From Diprion similis (taxonomy: Eukaryota; Arthropoda; Insecta; Hymenoptera; Diprionidae): a DNA stretch of 64,000 nt. Position numbers and translations under genes: made by a program. The notes beneath the pieces were generated by a model. It had not been told where the DNA came from, searched no databases, and saw only the letters and a program-made list of their open reading frames with translations. The stretch covers positions 17,138,031 to 17,202,030 of the forward strand of contig NC_060106.1 of NCBI RefSeq assembly GCF_021155765.1. Direction: 5' to 3'. Positions 26,601 through 38,179 of this stretch are shown here, in pieces (position 1 is the stretch's first letter; the number at the start of each line of letters is the position of its first letter).

Positions 26601-29600
26601 AGTGTATTGTAAAAACGTATAAATCCTACACGAAATCAGTATGTACTGCATACTAACATTATGCATAATAATGTATGTATTGTACCCCACGGTACAACAA
26701 CGTATGACATTTTACCACAATCTACAACTACAGATAAAGTAAAAAATAACTAACAACGGTGGGTTTTCAGAAAAAATTTGTACCATTTATCAACTATTCC
26801 ATTTGAGAAATTCAATCGAAATATATTAGACATTTTAAATGCTGGCAAGCCACGTGAAAATTGTACACTTCTCATTTGTCAGTAAATAGGATTGTTGATA
26901 TTTTTAAAATTGAGCACGATTCCAGATTCTGTTTCAACTAATCTATAGAGAAAGTTTAAGTTCTATCAAAACTCAATTTCATTGAAGAATTACGAATACC
27001 AACTTTATGTTAGTTAGTTATTGTGTTATATGTACAGAGATTGTAGAAATTTATTTTATCGCAGTTTGAAAACTATTTTTTTCTTAAAGGTAGTTAATTT
27101 TCAACCCATAGTTACCTATATGAAAATAAAATGTAAAAATACATGTTATATATATGATAAATTGAAAAACCAAATAATATATGCATGCAAAGAAAAGTAA
27201 TGCCATTAATACTTGTGTGTGCTTGTTAGTTAACGCATGCGTGTTATTAAAGTAATAAAAATTTAGTGAATAATAATGATAAAGAAAAATGTTAGCAACA
27301 ACTTCAAATCGAGATACAAATAATATTAGAGTAAGTATTTTTGTTCCACTGTAAACTTTTAGTTTTCAGTTTCTTTTTCTCTTTTCGCTTGTCATATGAT
27401 ATTGTTAGTACGAATAAATGTTAAGTCAACGTATAAAACCATAACTTAATTATTACGAAAAAAAATCTTTTGTAAATTGTGATTCGCACTGTTTTTTGAA
27501 AAATTGGTAAATTACCTTATAAAAATCACGATGAAAAATCCCGTAGAAAAATTTATGCCGAAATTTTACGTAAGAAGTGTATTTAATTCACCTCAGTCAA
27601 AATAAATTAAAAATAGATTCAAGATACGTTATTACGTGTTTGAAATTAAATTACAACTCACATATATACGTACGTGAGTGTTTAAGGGTGAGTTATCACA
27701 GCCAAAATTCAACCAAGGGCTAGATTTTTCGAGAAAAAAAACGTGGGAATAAGTTTGCTTGAGAAAAACACCGAAGCAATAATAATCTTCCGGATAAAAG
27801 CTACGAAGACAATTTGCTGACTGTTCCATTTTCACTCGCATGTTCTCGTTATCTGGAGTACTTATTATTAAATCAATCAATGGTATCATTTTTTCACGGG
27901 AAATCTATCCTTCAGATAAATGGAAGCGTTTATGAATCAACCCGTATATGAAGTGTATAATATGAATAAATTATCTCATAAATTATCTGTGTGCAATTCG
28001 AAACAAATTTTTGAACATAAATATTTTTCTCTGTATTTACCTCTAACAATATACTTTAATCTTTCATAAATATATTAATCAATATATTAATTTCTTTTCC
28101 ATAGCGGTTGTTTTACTCTGATTTATAGAATAATTATTAAATAATAGAATAAAATGAATTGAAAAGAACAATCGTTCATGAAATTACTACTATCCAAATA
28201 CGGATATTGCAAACGTTTGATTATTAAAAATGGCTACTGGACATTTGCAAATATTACTAAGTGACGATTTGGTTGACAGCAAATCTTTTATGAGTGATAC
28301 GCAAACGCCAGATTTGTTAGTCGTTATCTAAATATAAATCGTATTGCTGCTTAATCAAACACCAAATGAATGTTACTAGAGTCTAAGTACCTATCGATAA
28401 CTAACTAGTGCAAATGTTAGTACGTTATTATCATTATATCGTGCACATTAGTCAAGTGCATAACTAAGAAAAAAAAACTTTGCTCACTCGGGAGTTGTCA
28501 AAAAAGAAAATAGAGTTCTTCAACTTGTTTCTTATCTTGTCGTTACTTATAACACCTATCAAAGAACTGGACATCTTCAATCGATACAAGAAGCAAAATG
28601 CATTAATGAGAACATTAGAAGAGTATTTAAAATATGCGAAATTTTCAATCGTGCCTCACTCTCAGACAAGCAAATTAGATAGTAATAAAAGCCAAATTAT
28701 CATCATCCCCGTCAGATAAGTGGTGAATTGCAAAAGTTATTAAGAAGAGTCCTGAAAAAGCCGCAATGTTCAGCAGTTTTCTTTTTTTTTCTTAACTCTA
28801 AACCTGAGTTTGAAGAACGGAAAGACGATATGATGTAGAAAAGTTGAATGTGCGAAATTATGACCAGGTGATGTTCCAGCCAATGTTAGGCATGGCGGGC
28901 AATGAAATATCTGGAGTGGGTAGTGAAAAGTTTTGTAGACCTTTGACATATTTGACAAATAAGTCATAGTCTACAAATGTAACGTTGGTTATATCATTAA
29001 TGTAATAGTACGTGGTATCGACAATGTTTGATTTAACATTATACAGGGGGTCCAGATAGGGAAAGGTATATTTGTGCATGATGTAAGCTCCTGAAACATA
29101 AAATCGGCGAATGCTATATGTAGCCAACGAATATGGACCTCTTTTAAACCCGCTCTAAATTACTACCCTGTCGCATTATTTCTAAAATGAATATACCGGA
29201 TATTCCCGATATTACCGGAAAATTTAATCAGTGATTATAAAACAGTTGTCTGTTTTCGTAATTAAACCCTAGATGAAGCAAGTTTATTAAGTTGTCCAGA
29301 AATGTCACAAGAAGTAAAAAATCAATAGAACAGTTGCCCAGTCATTTCCAACTGCATTCATCTCATTATCGTTTTCATATGCGAACATATTTCGCACGTG
29401 AATTATTTCCTAAAATAAGAATGAAATGTCACTCACCACCCAGAAGAAGTAACGGTAGTAGTATCATCCAGAATAGTTTTCTACGACGATCCGGAACCCT
29501 CTCTCTTACTGGGGCAGTGCGATTGAGAAGCCATGTATCCAGGAATAAAAAGTGAACACATAACGAATACAGGTTTTGTAACACACCATCAATTGAACGC

Positions 29601-32600
29601 CATGCTTTGGTCCATCTCGATTCTAGAATGACACATAAATATTGTTGAGTTCATGTGAACACGTGGCATACGCAATAAGAAATTCGCTATGCATAATAGA
29701 AATGATGTCTTTCTCTGAAAGATTGAACGTCACTGCCTTCAAATGGAGAACTTTTGTATTCTTTCTAGGAATAAATTTTTTTTCATAAGAATATCATACT
29801 AGCGATAATTAAAGAATTGATAGCGCAATGAAATATCTTGAAAAGTAGTTTGTAAGACGTACCACTTTGCTGTCTGTAGCTGTAAGAAGGTGAGTACAAC
29901 CTTCGGTTTTCACCAAGCCCAATGTAATTCTTGACACTGGTGTAGCTTGTGATAATAAAAGTAATAACGCTGGTATAGATTCTCATAAATACATTCAACT
30001 CCTTTTGTTGCCGTTGCATGTATAATCTTCTGTGTCCATCAACCGAAGATATGGTATCATCTATATCTATATCAGAATCTGCATTTAAGAGAGGTTCGTA
30101 TCTGCGTGAAACCGGTGACGATTGAAACGAGTCATCCCAATATCTGAAATGAAATAATATCATGCATATGCAAGCAGTGGCTCTAAGTTGTTGCTATGAT
30201 ACAATAACGTGTGATTATCGAAGAGCATTAATCTCAGCACTAATATTTTATCAAACATACCTATCGCGTAAACCGAGTACTGGCTCTGCCTGTCCAGAAT
30301 TGGAGTAAATCACTTCCCTGCGACTGCTGTACTGCTCTACATGTGTAGTTTTATACAGCTTGGCTCTAGCTATGGAATCAGATTGCCGAGCACGCAAAAA
30401 CAGATCATCTGCAGACTTTTGAAGAGAAGAGAAATGACACACTACAGTTTGCAATTGTCCATGAAGTGCTTAAATTAAACTTGATCGACACATTTTCGAG
30501 TATTTTGTTTAAAGAATACTTTATACAACTTTTGCTTACCGACAATTCTTTGCCAACACTTTCTCTGCTAACTTGGCTCATTGTGTCTCCTAATAACTGG
30601 GTTGATGATTGACTGAGATTTTGTTGACTCGTTGATGGTATACTGCCATGGGTGCTACTTGTGTCTGAATGAATTGAGCGACGGGACATGTTAGGCATGG
30701 CCATAACGCCTGGTGCAATTTCGTATCGGAACTGCGATTTTTGGGAATAGGTGTAATCAGTTTTTGGAAATACACTGAAATTGAAAGAAATATTGTCAAT
30801 TAGTGAAATAGATTCTGATTACCGTACATCACCATGAAATCTTTTCTTTTGACAAACGTAGTTTACACAAATTCAAAACCTTGAAAAGATCATAAAATAT
30901 GTTGAAAAAATGTTCAGTTGATGCATGTGAAGCAATATGATTAGGTCATAGTCAGGTTGAATTTACACGTGATACAACCTAGTAGTAAGAGTGATGAAAT
31001 ATTTTGTAACCTTGAGAATCCATGTGTAAAAGTCTGGCTGGAGTTACACAATATTGAAATTAGCATGATATATAATTCTGAATAAGTAAATAGAAAATCA
31101 GATTAACAATAAATAATGATCCCACGTTGAGACCTTGACCATTTAAACATAATGTAATTTTATTCTTCTCTTCCCAACATTATTTACCAGTGAATAAAAC
31201 ATTGTATTATGTATTATTATTCTGTTACCTGTGCACCTGCAGGCTTTGGATCAAGTAGCATAGTAACCAAGGTGACGATAGCAAGTTACAAGACACATAA
31301 CACTACGTTTAAGTAAATCTTTACTACCATTCAAATCTCAGTTTTTATTTATCAAATATTGAAGTTAAATTGTGAAATTTTAGATAATGATCGGATTCAA
31401 AGATCGATCGGTGCCATCATATGCCTATGAAAAATCCCACTGACTTGGTATACAAATGTCAATTTAAAGGACGAATTAAGGGAACTGTTATGAAAACATG
31501 TGGGACTCATGGGATTAAGATGGAAAGGTATGTGTGGGTGTGTATAGCGGGTATTATCTTAGTGTTGATGTGCTAGTTCCAAAATACAACATGCCGTTGA
31601 TACAGAACGTGAATATAAATTTTTAAAAGCTTGTAAATCCAAATTAAAAGTAAGTTTTCCCAAACACATATAATTTCATGTACTCGACATGAGAAATTTC
31701 TTTATACTTTGTCAATCATAATATAGAAGGATCACTGAAAATAACTAACATAATCATAAAGTTGATTCTTTTCCAGTACACAAGGATAAGGTATTCATCA
31801 TTAAAACTTTACAAAATAGCTCTTGATTCGATCAGTTAGAAATAGGGAAGTAACCAAAAATAAATTCATATAAAAATCCAGCAGCTGTTAAATTTTAGAA
31901 CTGCCAAAAGAAAGGGGTTTCGATAAATGGAGCCTTTGAACCTTGGTACCACGACACCTTCTCTAAACTCTTTAATTTCATGCTTCCTTTTTTCCATACG
32001 ACTGTAGTGTGGGTGTGCCTCGAATGCATAAACATACGATTTCCTGCAGCTACCAAACTGAATGGTACAATGCACATATTTATTCTAACAGGTGGCCCGT
32101 GAAGAAGTATAATTAGAAGTAGGGTTCGACCACACCCAAATTGATTTACATCAATTATTGCTTGTTAATTGGTTTCGTAGATTTTTAACTCGTTCATATG
32201 GAGAACGTGGTTACAGTGAATACAAAACTTTGAAAGGGTACACTTACTTCCACCAATCTCCTGCTTGTTTGTAGATTTCATAAGCTGAACCAGGTCTGCT
32301 TGGAGGGTCTTCTCTCTCCTCTCTATCTTCTTGATCACCTTCTTCGGAAGAATAATCACTGGTGAATATTCGCCTTGGCGTCAAACTCTGTCTTTCCCTT
32401 TCTGCTTTCGAGTTGTTTCTGTTTTCAGTCATCTCGCTTTGTCCATTTGAGAATATCTGTCTCTTAGCTTTTTGGCGCTCCGAACGACGCTCTACTTTCT
32501 TTACGCTCACAGATGACTTCGTCGTTTGACTTTGATGATTCTGGCTCTCAACTTCCTCTTTCTGTTCTGTTATAGTCTCCATACTTTTGTCAGGAGATTT

Positions 32601-33623
32601 ACCAATGCTGCCAGGTCTGTATCAAGTTCATAAAATATGTATTATCCATTTGCTTAATTTTTGCTTCGTCATTAAAAGTTTATGCATTACACCAATGATT
32701 TTTTGATTAAATTATTCAACAATTCAAAAACTTGTGTGGGCTGTGCGAGAAGCAAATTTCTAATGTAAAATCAACGCTTACAAAATAATTAAATTCAAAC
32801 CAATCCTTGTTGTTAATGATAACGTATGTTAATAATTAACCAAAATGATAATCTGGAGTAACTTTGATGAAAGTCCTTATCATAAGAGTAGAGAATATAT
32901 AATTTTGCACTTCCACAAAAACACGTGCAACTTAACAAAGTCAGGAAAATAATCTACATATATATTTAAATGCAGAGAAATGGAGAAAATATTATATAAA
33001 ATAATTCCAACGGATGGCAAATAATATAATAAATTTAAAATCAAGGTAGAAAGGAAGTATTATTAGTAATCCATCGAGGTTAACAGCTTGCAATCTTACA
33101 CAATTCAAGAACCTAGGATCTGAATGACTGCCAAAATGTCCACTTAGATTGGCGTTCGGATCGTAACTTTAATTTTAGTTAGCTGACCATTATTTACTCA
33201 TCACTAGATATACTAGAGATAACCTTTGCCGATTCCTGATTATATTTTGTAACTGCAATGCCTTGACCGACACGAGGCAAATAATTCTGTTAATATTTCA
33301 ATCTTTCTCCACAGCCCGTCGTATGTTCTCGCGTTATTGCCTACATAGTTTTATAAACTTTGAATATCACTTCTAAAAGCTGAATCTTTACAAGAAAAGT
33401 AAGGATTATTTCATTTTATAGCAACTCACAATGATCTAGACCCTGATCGTCGGCTGCTGGTCACTTCCCCTGGTGTGTGAGACCTTTCCCGGCTACGGCT
33501 TCGCAAATCGTAATGATGTTCAGGTAATTCGATGTCATTTAAACTACGGTTCAAAACTTGAGGTGTCTGCGATCTGGACCGACTCCTACTACGCAGTTCG
33601 TAGTGGTGTTGCTCACCTTCCAT
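23657..33623 (-). CDS. koi: SUN-domain inner nuclear membrane protein (klaroid/SUN1-2 type)
   Basis: Coding exons in transcript order: 33623-33430, 32616-32248, 30774-30540, 30415-30261, 30143-29863, 29622-29437, 25758-25439, 25338-25255, 25174-24826, 24649-24446, 24361-24075, 23988-23896, 23767-23657 (2868 nt, 955 residues). Every junction keeps phase and uses GT-AG. The N-terminal nucleoplasmic part is Arg/Ser-rich, with two YxLRSRSR motifs. A membrane segment lies at about residues 460-482 (KLFWMILLPLLLLGG then LWLLSYSF). A lumenal coiled-coil-like stretch spans about 560-720. The SUN domain fills about 780-955: YDADKTGRVDYALESAGG, STRCT, GKCWVFQDFPGYLLIKL, IEHAPRSILP, then EIVELRIHSNHG and YRFRVHG. 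SUN proteins bind KASH-protein tails in the perinuclear space, forming the LINC complex that couples the nucleus to microtubules and actin. Family assignment is firm; orthology to Drosophila klaroid is inferred. Confidence 0.95.
25759..28857 (-). other. Large intron of the SUN gene
   Basis: AT-rich DNA between the alternative last exon and the exon at 25758. I see no exon with consistent phase. It contains an inverted repeat at 25914-26035, annotated separately. Confidence 0.6.
25914..26035. repeat. Inverted repeat, about 24-bp arms
   Basis: The left arm 25914-25936 includes GTTACCGTATTGG. The right arm 26011-26035 includes CCAATACGGTAAC and is its reverse complement, with mismatches only in the outer half. 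The spacer is 74 nt. It lies inside the long SUN-gene intron and may be a remnant of a small foldback element. Confidence 0.7.
28858..29090 (-). CDS. koi: Candidate alternative last exon of the SUN gene (SUN-less isoform)
   Basis: After the membrane-segment exon (ends at 29437, phase 1), a good acceptor (TATGTTTCAG) opens a 233-nt exon at 29090. It stays in frame for 77 residues, starting GAYIMHKYTFPYLDP, and then meets TAA at 28858. It contains three N-glycosylation sequons (NVT, NFS, NIT), fitting a lumenal chain. No clean donor in the right phase precedes the stop; the only ones (GTCATA, GTCTAC) are weak. The exon at 25758 also joins the membrane exon in phase 1, so the two look like alternatives. 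The product would be about 550 residues with the membrane segment but no coiled coil or SUN domain. It could instead be an included exon using a weak internal donor. Confidence 0.5.
30775..32247 (-). other. Intron of the SUN gene
   Basis: Intron of about 1.5 kb. The open frame at 31866-32075 has an acceptor in the right phase but no good donor, so I do not call it an exon. Confidence 0.6.
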
Positions 33624-33980
33624 TTTTCTTAAAAATTTGATAGAGATATGTTGAGATTATTTCGAAAAACTTTTGTTATGTGAGGCACTATACAAATGTG
33701 CACGAGTATTCCATTCGAAATCAGATACAGTTTGGACTAATTTATGTGCTGACTGAAATTTTGTCGTGTAAACTTTTTGTAATAAGAAAATGAGTTACTT
33801 GAGTTACACTAATTCCACAGATCCCATTTCGAAAAATCAAAATCTTCAAACAAGATATGGAAACAGTATTTTCAGTGATAGATGATACCCTAAAATTTGG
33901 CTGACTTCACTCACACAAAATACTATTATGCCACTATTACACCCTGGTAATGATATCGTTGATAAGATGAGTTAATTTAC

Positions 33981-33994
33981 CTAGTTCTCGGCAT
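33981..33994 (-). CDS. koi: Candidate alternative first coding exon of the SUN gene
   Basis: On the minus strand AAACAATGCCGAGAACTAG runs straight into a GTAAAT donor at 33980. The 14-nt coding piece (Met-Pro-Arg-Thr-) ends in phase 2, the same phase as the main first exon ending at 33430. Either could therefore splice to the exon starting at 32616. The start context (AAACAATG) fits insect initiation sites. Using it would skip the 64-residue Arg/Ser-rich N-terminus. The piece is short and could be coincidence. Confidence 0.3.
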
Positions 33995-35656
33995 TGTTTA
34001 TTCAAGATTGATAACGATAGTTTCCATTGAATTTTTCAGGAGTTAATGGAACGTAAGCAAGAGAACCAGAGATGGTGCCATACGAGCCCAAACTAATTGT
34101 GCGTAAGACCCTAAGATCTGCAGGCTGAAAGAGAATTCTGATCCTCTTTAGGGATTTTCTTTATTCTGTGCTTGAAATGTGGTGTAAAAATAGCTGCCTC
34201 CCCAAAGGGTCCCTCCTCCAAGCCCAGCCTCCACATTGACTCTGAATTTTTTAGACCTATAATAAGGATGTCCTACCACATGCTAAGAGCGTCTGTCTCT
34301 AAGGTCCGCTTCTCTTTTACGTAATGAGTTCTATTACTGGCTTCTCTAGGAGCGTTAGGGTTTTGCTCACTTCTCATGAGTTTCTTGGCTACAAAAATTA
34401 CGTCCAGAAATTTAAATAACATGGCAATTATGTTCAACCCTTCGTCTCGCAATTTTTATCTCTACCGCAGTGAAAGAGGATAAATAACAACTAATACTAC
34501 TACGATATTAGCAATCAATAATTATATTATTTCACTTCTCGAATTATTATTAGATCATAAGAAGCATAAAAATATAAAATTAAACTTAACAACCCAGAGG
34601 GATATTAAACAAGCTCGCTTCGCCGGCTTAGCAATTGATACTCTCATACCCCTTCGTATGTATGTATTGATAAAGCATGCATGCAAAGTTCTCATTCATA
34701 TCTCTGGCCATGCTAAGTGAGTTTGAAGAAATTTCTAAATGACACCAGATAACAGTATACAGCACTGTACTTTGGTTCTATCACGTAGTCATCAATTAGG
34801 TGTTTGTTTTTGCGAAAAACAAAAATACCGGTCAGAATTAGAATTAAGGTCTAGTAAGTAAGTTGCAACAATTAGGCATCAAAAATACCTATGGAAAATC
34901 GAGATGACTAAAAATATTGGCTATCAAGATGAATTTAATTTCATTGTTGCTGCTTTTCGATATTTGAAAATTCTTTTTATCTCATTTAGACGGTGATAGT
35001 ACCTACAATGAATCAAATTTGATGGAGCACACGATTAAAGTTATGTTTTCTATTTCAATAGACTCAGTAAATTTTCAAGGAATTTGAAAAAATCTCAGAC
35101 ATAACGAAAGGTAAGAAATTACGACTCGCATCGAGTGAAAGGCGTGGAACGATCTCGGAAATAATAAGGATATTTGTTATACTCCGAGAAATCGGAACTG
35201 ATTGTGAGGTAGTACGGTAGGCAGACGCGTAAAACATGAGTGAATTTAAACGAAGGGAAAGAACAGCGTATACATATTCGTATGAAGACGAAGAACAGCA
35301 GCTGCCCGCCACCCGTAATACTTACTACGAGTTCCACGTAAATCGGCTACAGAATATCTATAAATAGAAAACTTACCAAGCTTATCCCGAAGTGCAGGAG
35401 AGTCGCGGTGTCGCTGGTATTACGGGTACATAAAACACCGTATTATCGTGTGTACTTCACAGAAAAAATATTCACATAAATAATAATAAAATAACACGAG
35501 TACATAAGCTACACTATGTACAAAATAACGAACATGTCTAATCCCATTAGTTTACTTCAGACGTAGAAAAATACTGGTCAGCTATCAAACAACCGCCGCT
35601 AGATGTACGATTCACGCTAGCGATACGATACGTGCCTTCTACACGCACAACACTGA

Positions 35657-35664
35657 TGACGTCA
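35657..35664. promoter_or_regulatory. CRE-type palindrome TGACGTCA
   Basis: Perfect CREB/ATF consensus about 300 bp upstream of the inferred SUN-gene first exon, in a CpG-containing stretch. Such sites are frequent in housekeeping promoters; binding is not shown. Confidence 0.35.
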
Positions 35665-36514
35665 TTCCACTAATAATGCGCCGGAGCTCCGCTCCCCGAT
35701 TCGGAGGGGAGGGGAGTAGAAAGTTGGTGGTTCGAATGTACGCTGCACAGTAGCGCGTGTCGTCACATAACCTTAGTTCAACAGCCAATCAGAACGCTTT
35801 CACTATGAACGCTTTTCAAGACAAGGATTTTCATTGGCTCACGGAATGCCGCGTGTCAATCGTTATGGCGGTCAATTCGAAACTGTTTGGAGCATCGCGT
35901 CCCCCGCACACATCCGTTCCAAGCCGACGCGACGGTTGGTTGGAATGCGTTACTGAATGTTTCTCGCGCGCAATTTCAGCAGCTGTGAAAATACCGTCGC
36001 CACAGTTCCGTGCAGTTTCATTGCAATATTTGGTGGTAAAGAATTAATCTTATCGATTTCGAGCCCACGGAATTGCAATACATTCTGGAATCTTCAGTTT
36101 TTTAATTTTCAGAGACTTTTCACAGTAGAATCAGTAATTGATACCTTTGTTGAAACTCAACTTTCGCTCTGAATGAGTCGTTTATGGATGGACTTAAATT
36201 ATAATTTCTGATTTGATTTCCTAGTGGTATTCGATGATACTATTAGTGTTTTTAATCACATATCACCGATGAATAAATTCTTTTTAAATTCATTTTGACC
36301 CCACATCCTTAGCCTGAATAAATCAAATCATTTTATCACTAGCACAGCTCGCACACTACGACCATTCAAAATTTCCAAAGCACTGATAAAAATTTCATTA
36401 ACATGTTAAGCTTTTCGAATCCTCCATATTGAGCACTACTCTACAGTGACCTTCCTGAAGTAATCATAATATTGCAACTAAGAATGTATATGCAAAGCCA
36501 ATTAGTTTTGAATT

Positions 36515-36520
36515 TTTATT
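36515..36520 (-). terminator. Polyadenylation signal AATAAA for RpL29
   Basis: Canonical AATAAA on the minus strand about 30 nt after the RpL29 stop codon, which fits the very short 3' UTRs of ribosomal protein mRNAs. Confidence 0.7.
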
Positions 36521-36549
36521 TAAAGTACATGAGAATAGGCGTAAGAAAT

Positions 36550-37591
36550 TTATTTCTTGGCTTCACGAACAGCCTTACGTTCAGCTGCCCTCTTCAGCTG
36601 TGCCTTAGGCTTCAAGTTATGCTTCTTAGCAAAACGCTGGTTGCGCAGGAATTTCAAATCCATCTGTAATGTTTAAAATTAATACAGTTAGCAGTTTTCG
36701 GTGAAATTTTTGCCGTAACAATATCCCATGTATCATCGACCGTTAAAATGTAGTTTTGCTCTCTACTATTTTCAACACATTCACTAATTGATCTGCATGT
36801 ACGAATACTAATGATTAGTTGTTCAAGGTCAAGATTACATGTATTTTGTGCACCATATGGCTAACACACAATTTATAAATCCACAGTGATGTGAATGATA
36901 ATACAGTTATGAAAACTAGGAGTATACAAACGAAGTCAACTCATATTTAATGCTTGTAGAAAATATAAACCGAGGAGACTAGATTGAAATTGTGTAGATG
37001 TAGAGAATAATTGTAACTTACACCAAGGGTAGATTCGTGTCTGTACTTCTTTGGCTTTTTGATTCCATTGCGATGAGCTTTTCTGCCTGTGAATTGAAGC
37101 TAAAGTTAAAAAAATTTCCCTTGTTTGACGCAAACACACAATGAGATGCGATAACACTTATATAAAAACACGGTTTTAAATCTATAGTTTTAGAAATTCA
37201 CAAGTTATCCCAGAACTCATTGTTTATTAACTCAGTCTGTGCAAACAGGCTAACAGGTAATTTCGAAAGCTTCGAAGGGCTTAAGGTAATCTGTTGAATG
37301 ACTAAAATGAAAGTGGATGGTTGAAACTTCATTCATCTAATATCCTGACGCGGTTAGCACAGATAAAAGAAGATATTAAAATCCGTTCGAATCTTTGATA
37401 AAGCAAAGGTACGCTTTACTGGTAAATTATTTCAATGTGAAAAATGGAAAAAGTATCAAGGGCTGGAATAATAAAGCTGCACGAAGCTAGATACAAGAAT
37501 TAAATATATCTGGTATAGTGGAATAAACTATTGGTAATAAAAGAATCTACTTACTCTGATTGTGATTTGTGTGATTCTTCGACTTAGCCAT
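36550..37591 (-). CDS. RpL29: 60S ribosomal protein L29 (eL29)
   Basis: Coding exons 37591-37555, 37086-37022 and 36663-36550 (216 nt, 71 residues), all junctions in phase. The protein starts MAKSKNHTNHNQSRKAHRNG, the eL29 signature, followed by KYRHESTLG and FLRNQRFAKKHNLKPK, and ends in a basic tail (KRAAERKAVREAKK). eL29 is a small basic protein on the surface of the large ribosomal subunit. Vertebrate forms carry a long C-terminal extension; this one is short, as in flies. A noncoding first exon lies upstream, and the start codon sits 22 nt into the second exon, after acceptor CTCTTGCAG at 37614. Complete and intact. Confidence 0.97.
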
Positions 37592-37855
37592 TTCTGGGTA
37601 TTCTCACGTGTACCTGCAAGAGAAAAATAATGTTACTTAACTAAGCACCTAGAGCCTGGAAATTTTGAGGTTAGCCGTGACTTAAGTCTTCATAAAATGT
37701 CGAATTTCGTATAAATAAAAAATGAGGGACAGCTCTAAAGCCACCGCGAAAGTAATCGTGATATTCATTAATCCGACTCATGCACCAATTCTTAGGATTG
37801 CACTGATGATCAATGTAAAATTATTTATTGTTGTCAAAATAGACATCGCACTCAC

Positions 37856-37877
37856 CGGAAAAGGAAACGAGAAAGAA
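37856..37877 (-). promoter_or_regulatory. RpL29: RpL29 noncoding first exon with 5' pyrimidine (TOP-like) tract
   Basis: On the minus strand a pyrimidine-rich stretch (TTCTTTCTCGTTTCCTTTTC) ends at CCG and a GTGAGT donor at 37855. It would join the exon beginning 37613. A very short, pyrimidine-starting first exon is typical of ribosomal protein genes, whose mRNAs are translationally controlled through a 5' TOP motif downstream of TOR. The exact start is inferred. Confidence 0.6.
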
Positions 37878-38179
37878 CTGCTTCGCCTCAGCGCCGCGAC
37901 CGTCGATTTGATGAAATCGAACGTGTAGATTTCTGTGAGCATTATTTAAATCTAATGGACAATTATTAAAATTCTATAAAGATTTACGAATTAATTAGGA
38001 TATTGTTTCGGTGAAAACATGTAAATATCAACTTGTTCACATTCATTTTTTCATAACTAATTTCTTTTCAAAAGAATGAATTCCAGTTCCAGATTATTTC
38101 CAATGGTAAGTTACTAGGCCTTAGTTCCTAGTGATAAATAAATACTCTGCACTCTGCACCTGTGCTCTACACTTCAAAA
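37878..38179. promoter_or_regulatory. Shared divergent promoter region, RpL29 / PRPF38A
   Basis: About 300 bp separate the inferred RpL29 start (minus strand) from the PRPF38A start codon (plus strand). The two genes are head-to-head and may share regulatory DNA. No TATA box is evident at a fitting distance on either side. Confidence 0.5.

Larger units (their letters stand above)
33624..36514. other. SUN gene 5' region and spacer to RpL29
   Basis: On the minus strand two good donors, ...GGATAAGCTTG followed by GTAAGT (near 35374) and ...AACTCGTA followed by GTAAGT (near 35325), suggest noncoding first exons and a transcription start near 35.3-35.5 kb. No coding exon of another gene is recognised. 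The stretch 34.1-34.4 kb is more GC-rich than its surroundings, without an identifiable cause. Confidence 0.4.

Noticed and set aside
31866..32075. Possible cassette exon of the SUN gene (acceptor AGCTGCAG in the right phase, charged sequence).
   Set aside because: The only donor that would restore phase is GTTCAA, which is weak, and the flanking exons already join in frame without it.
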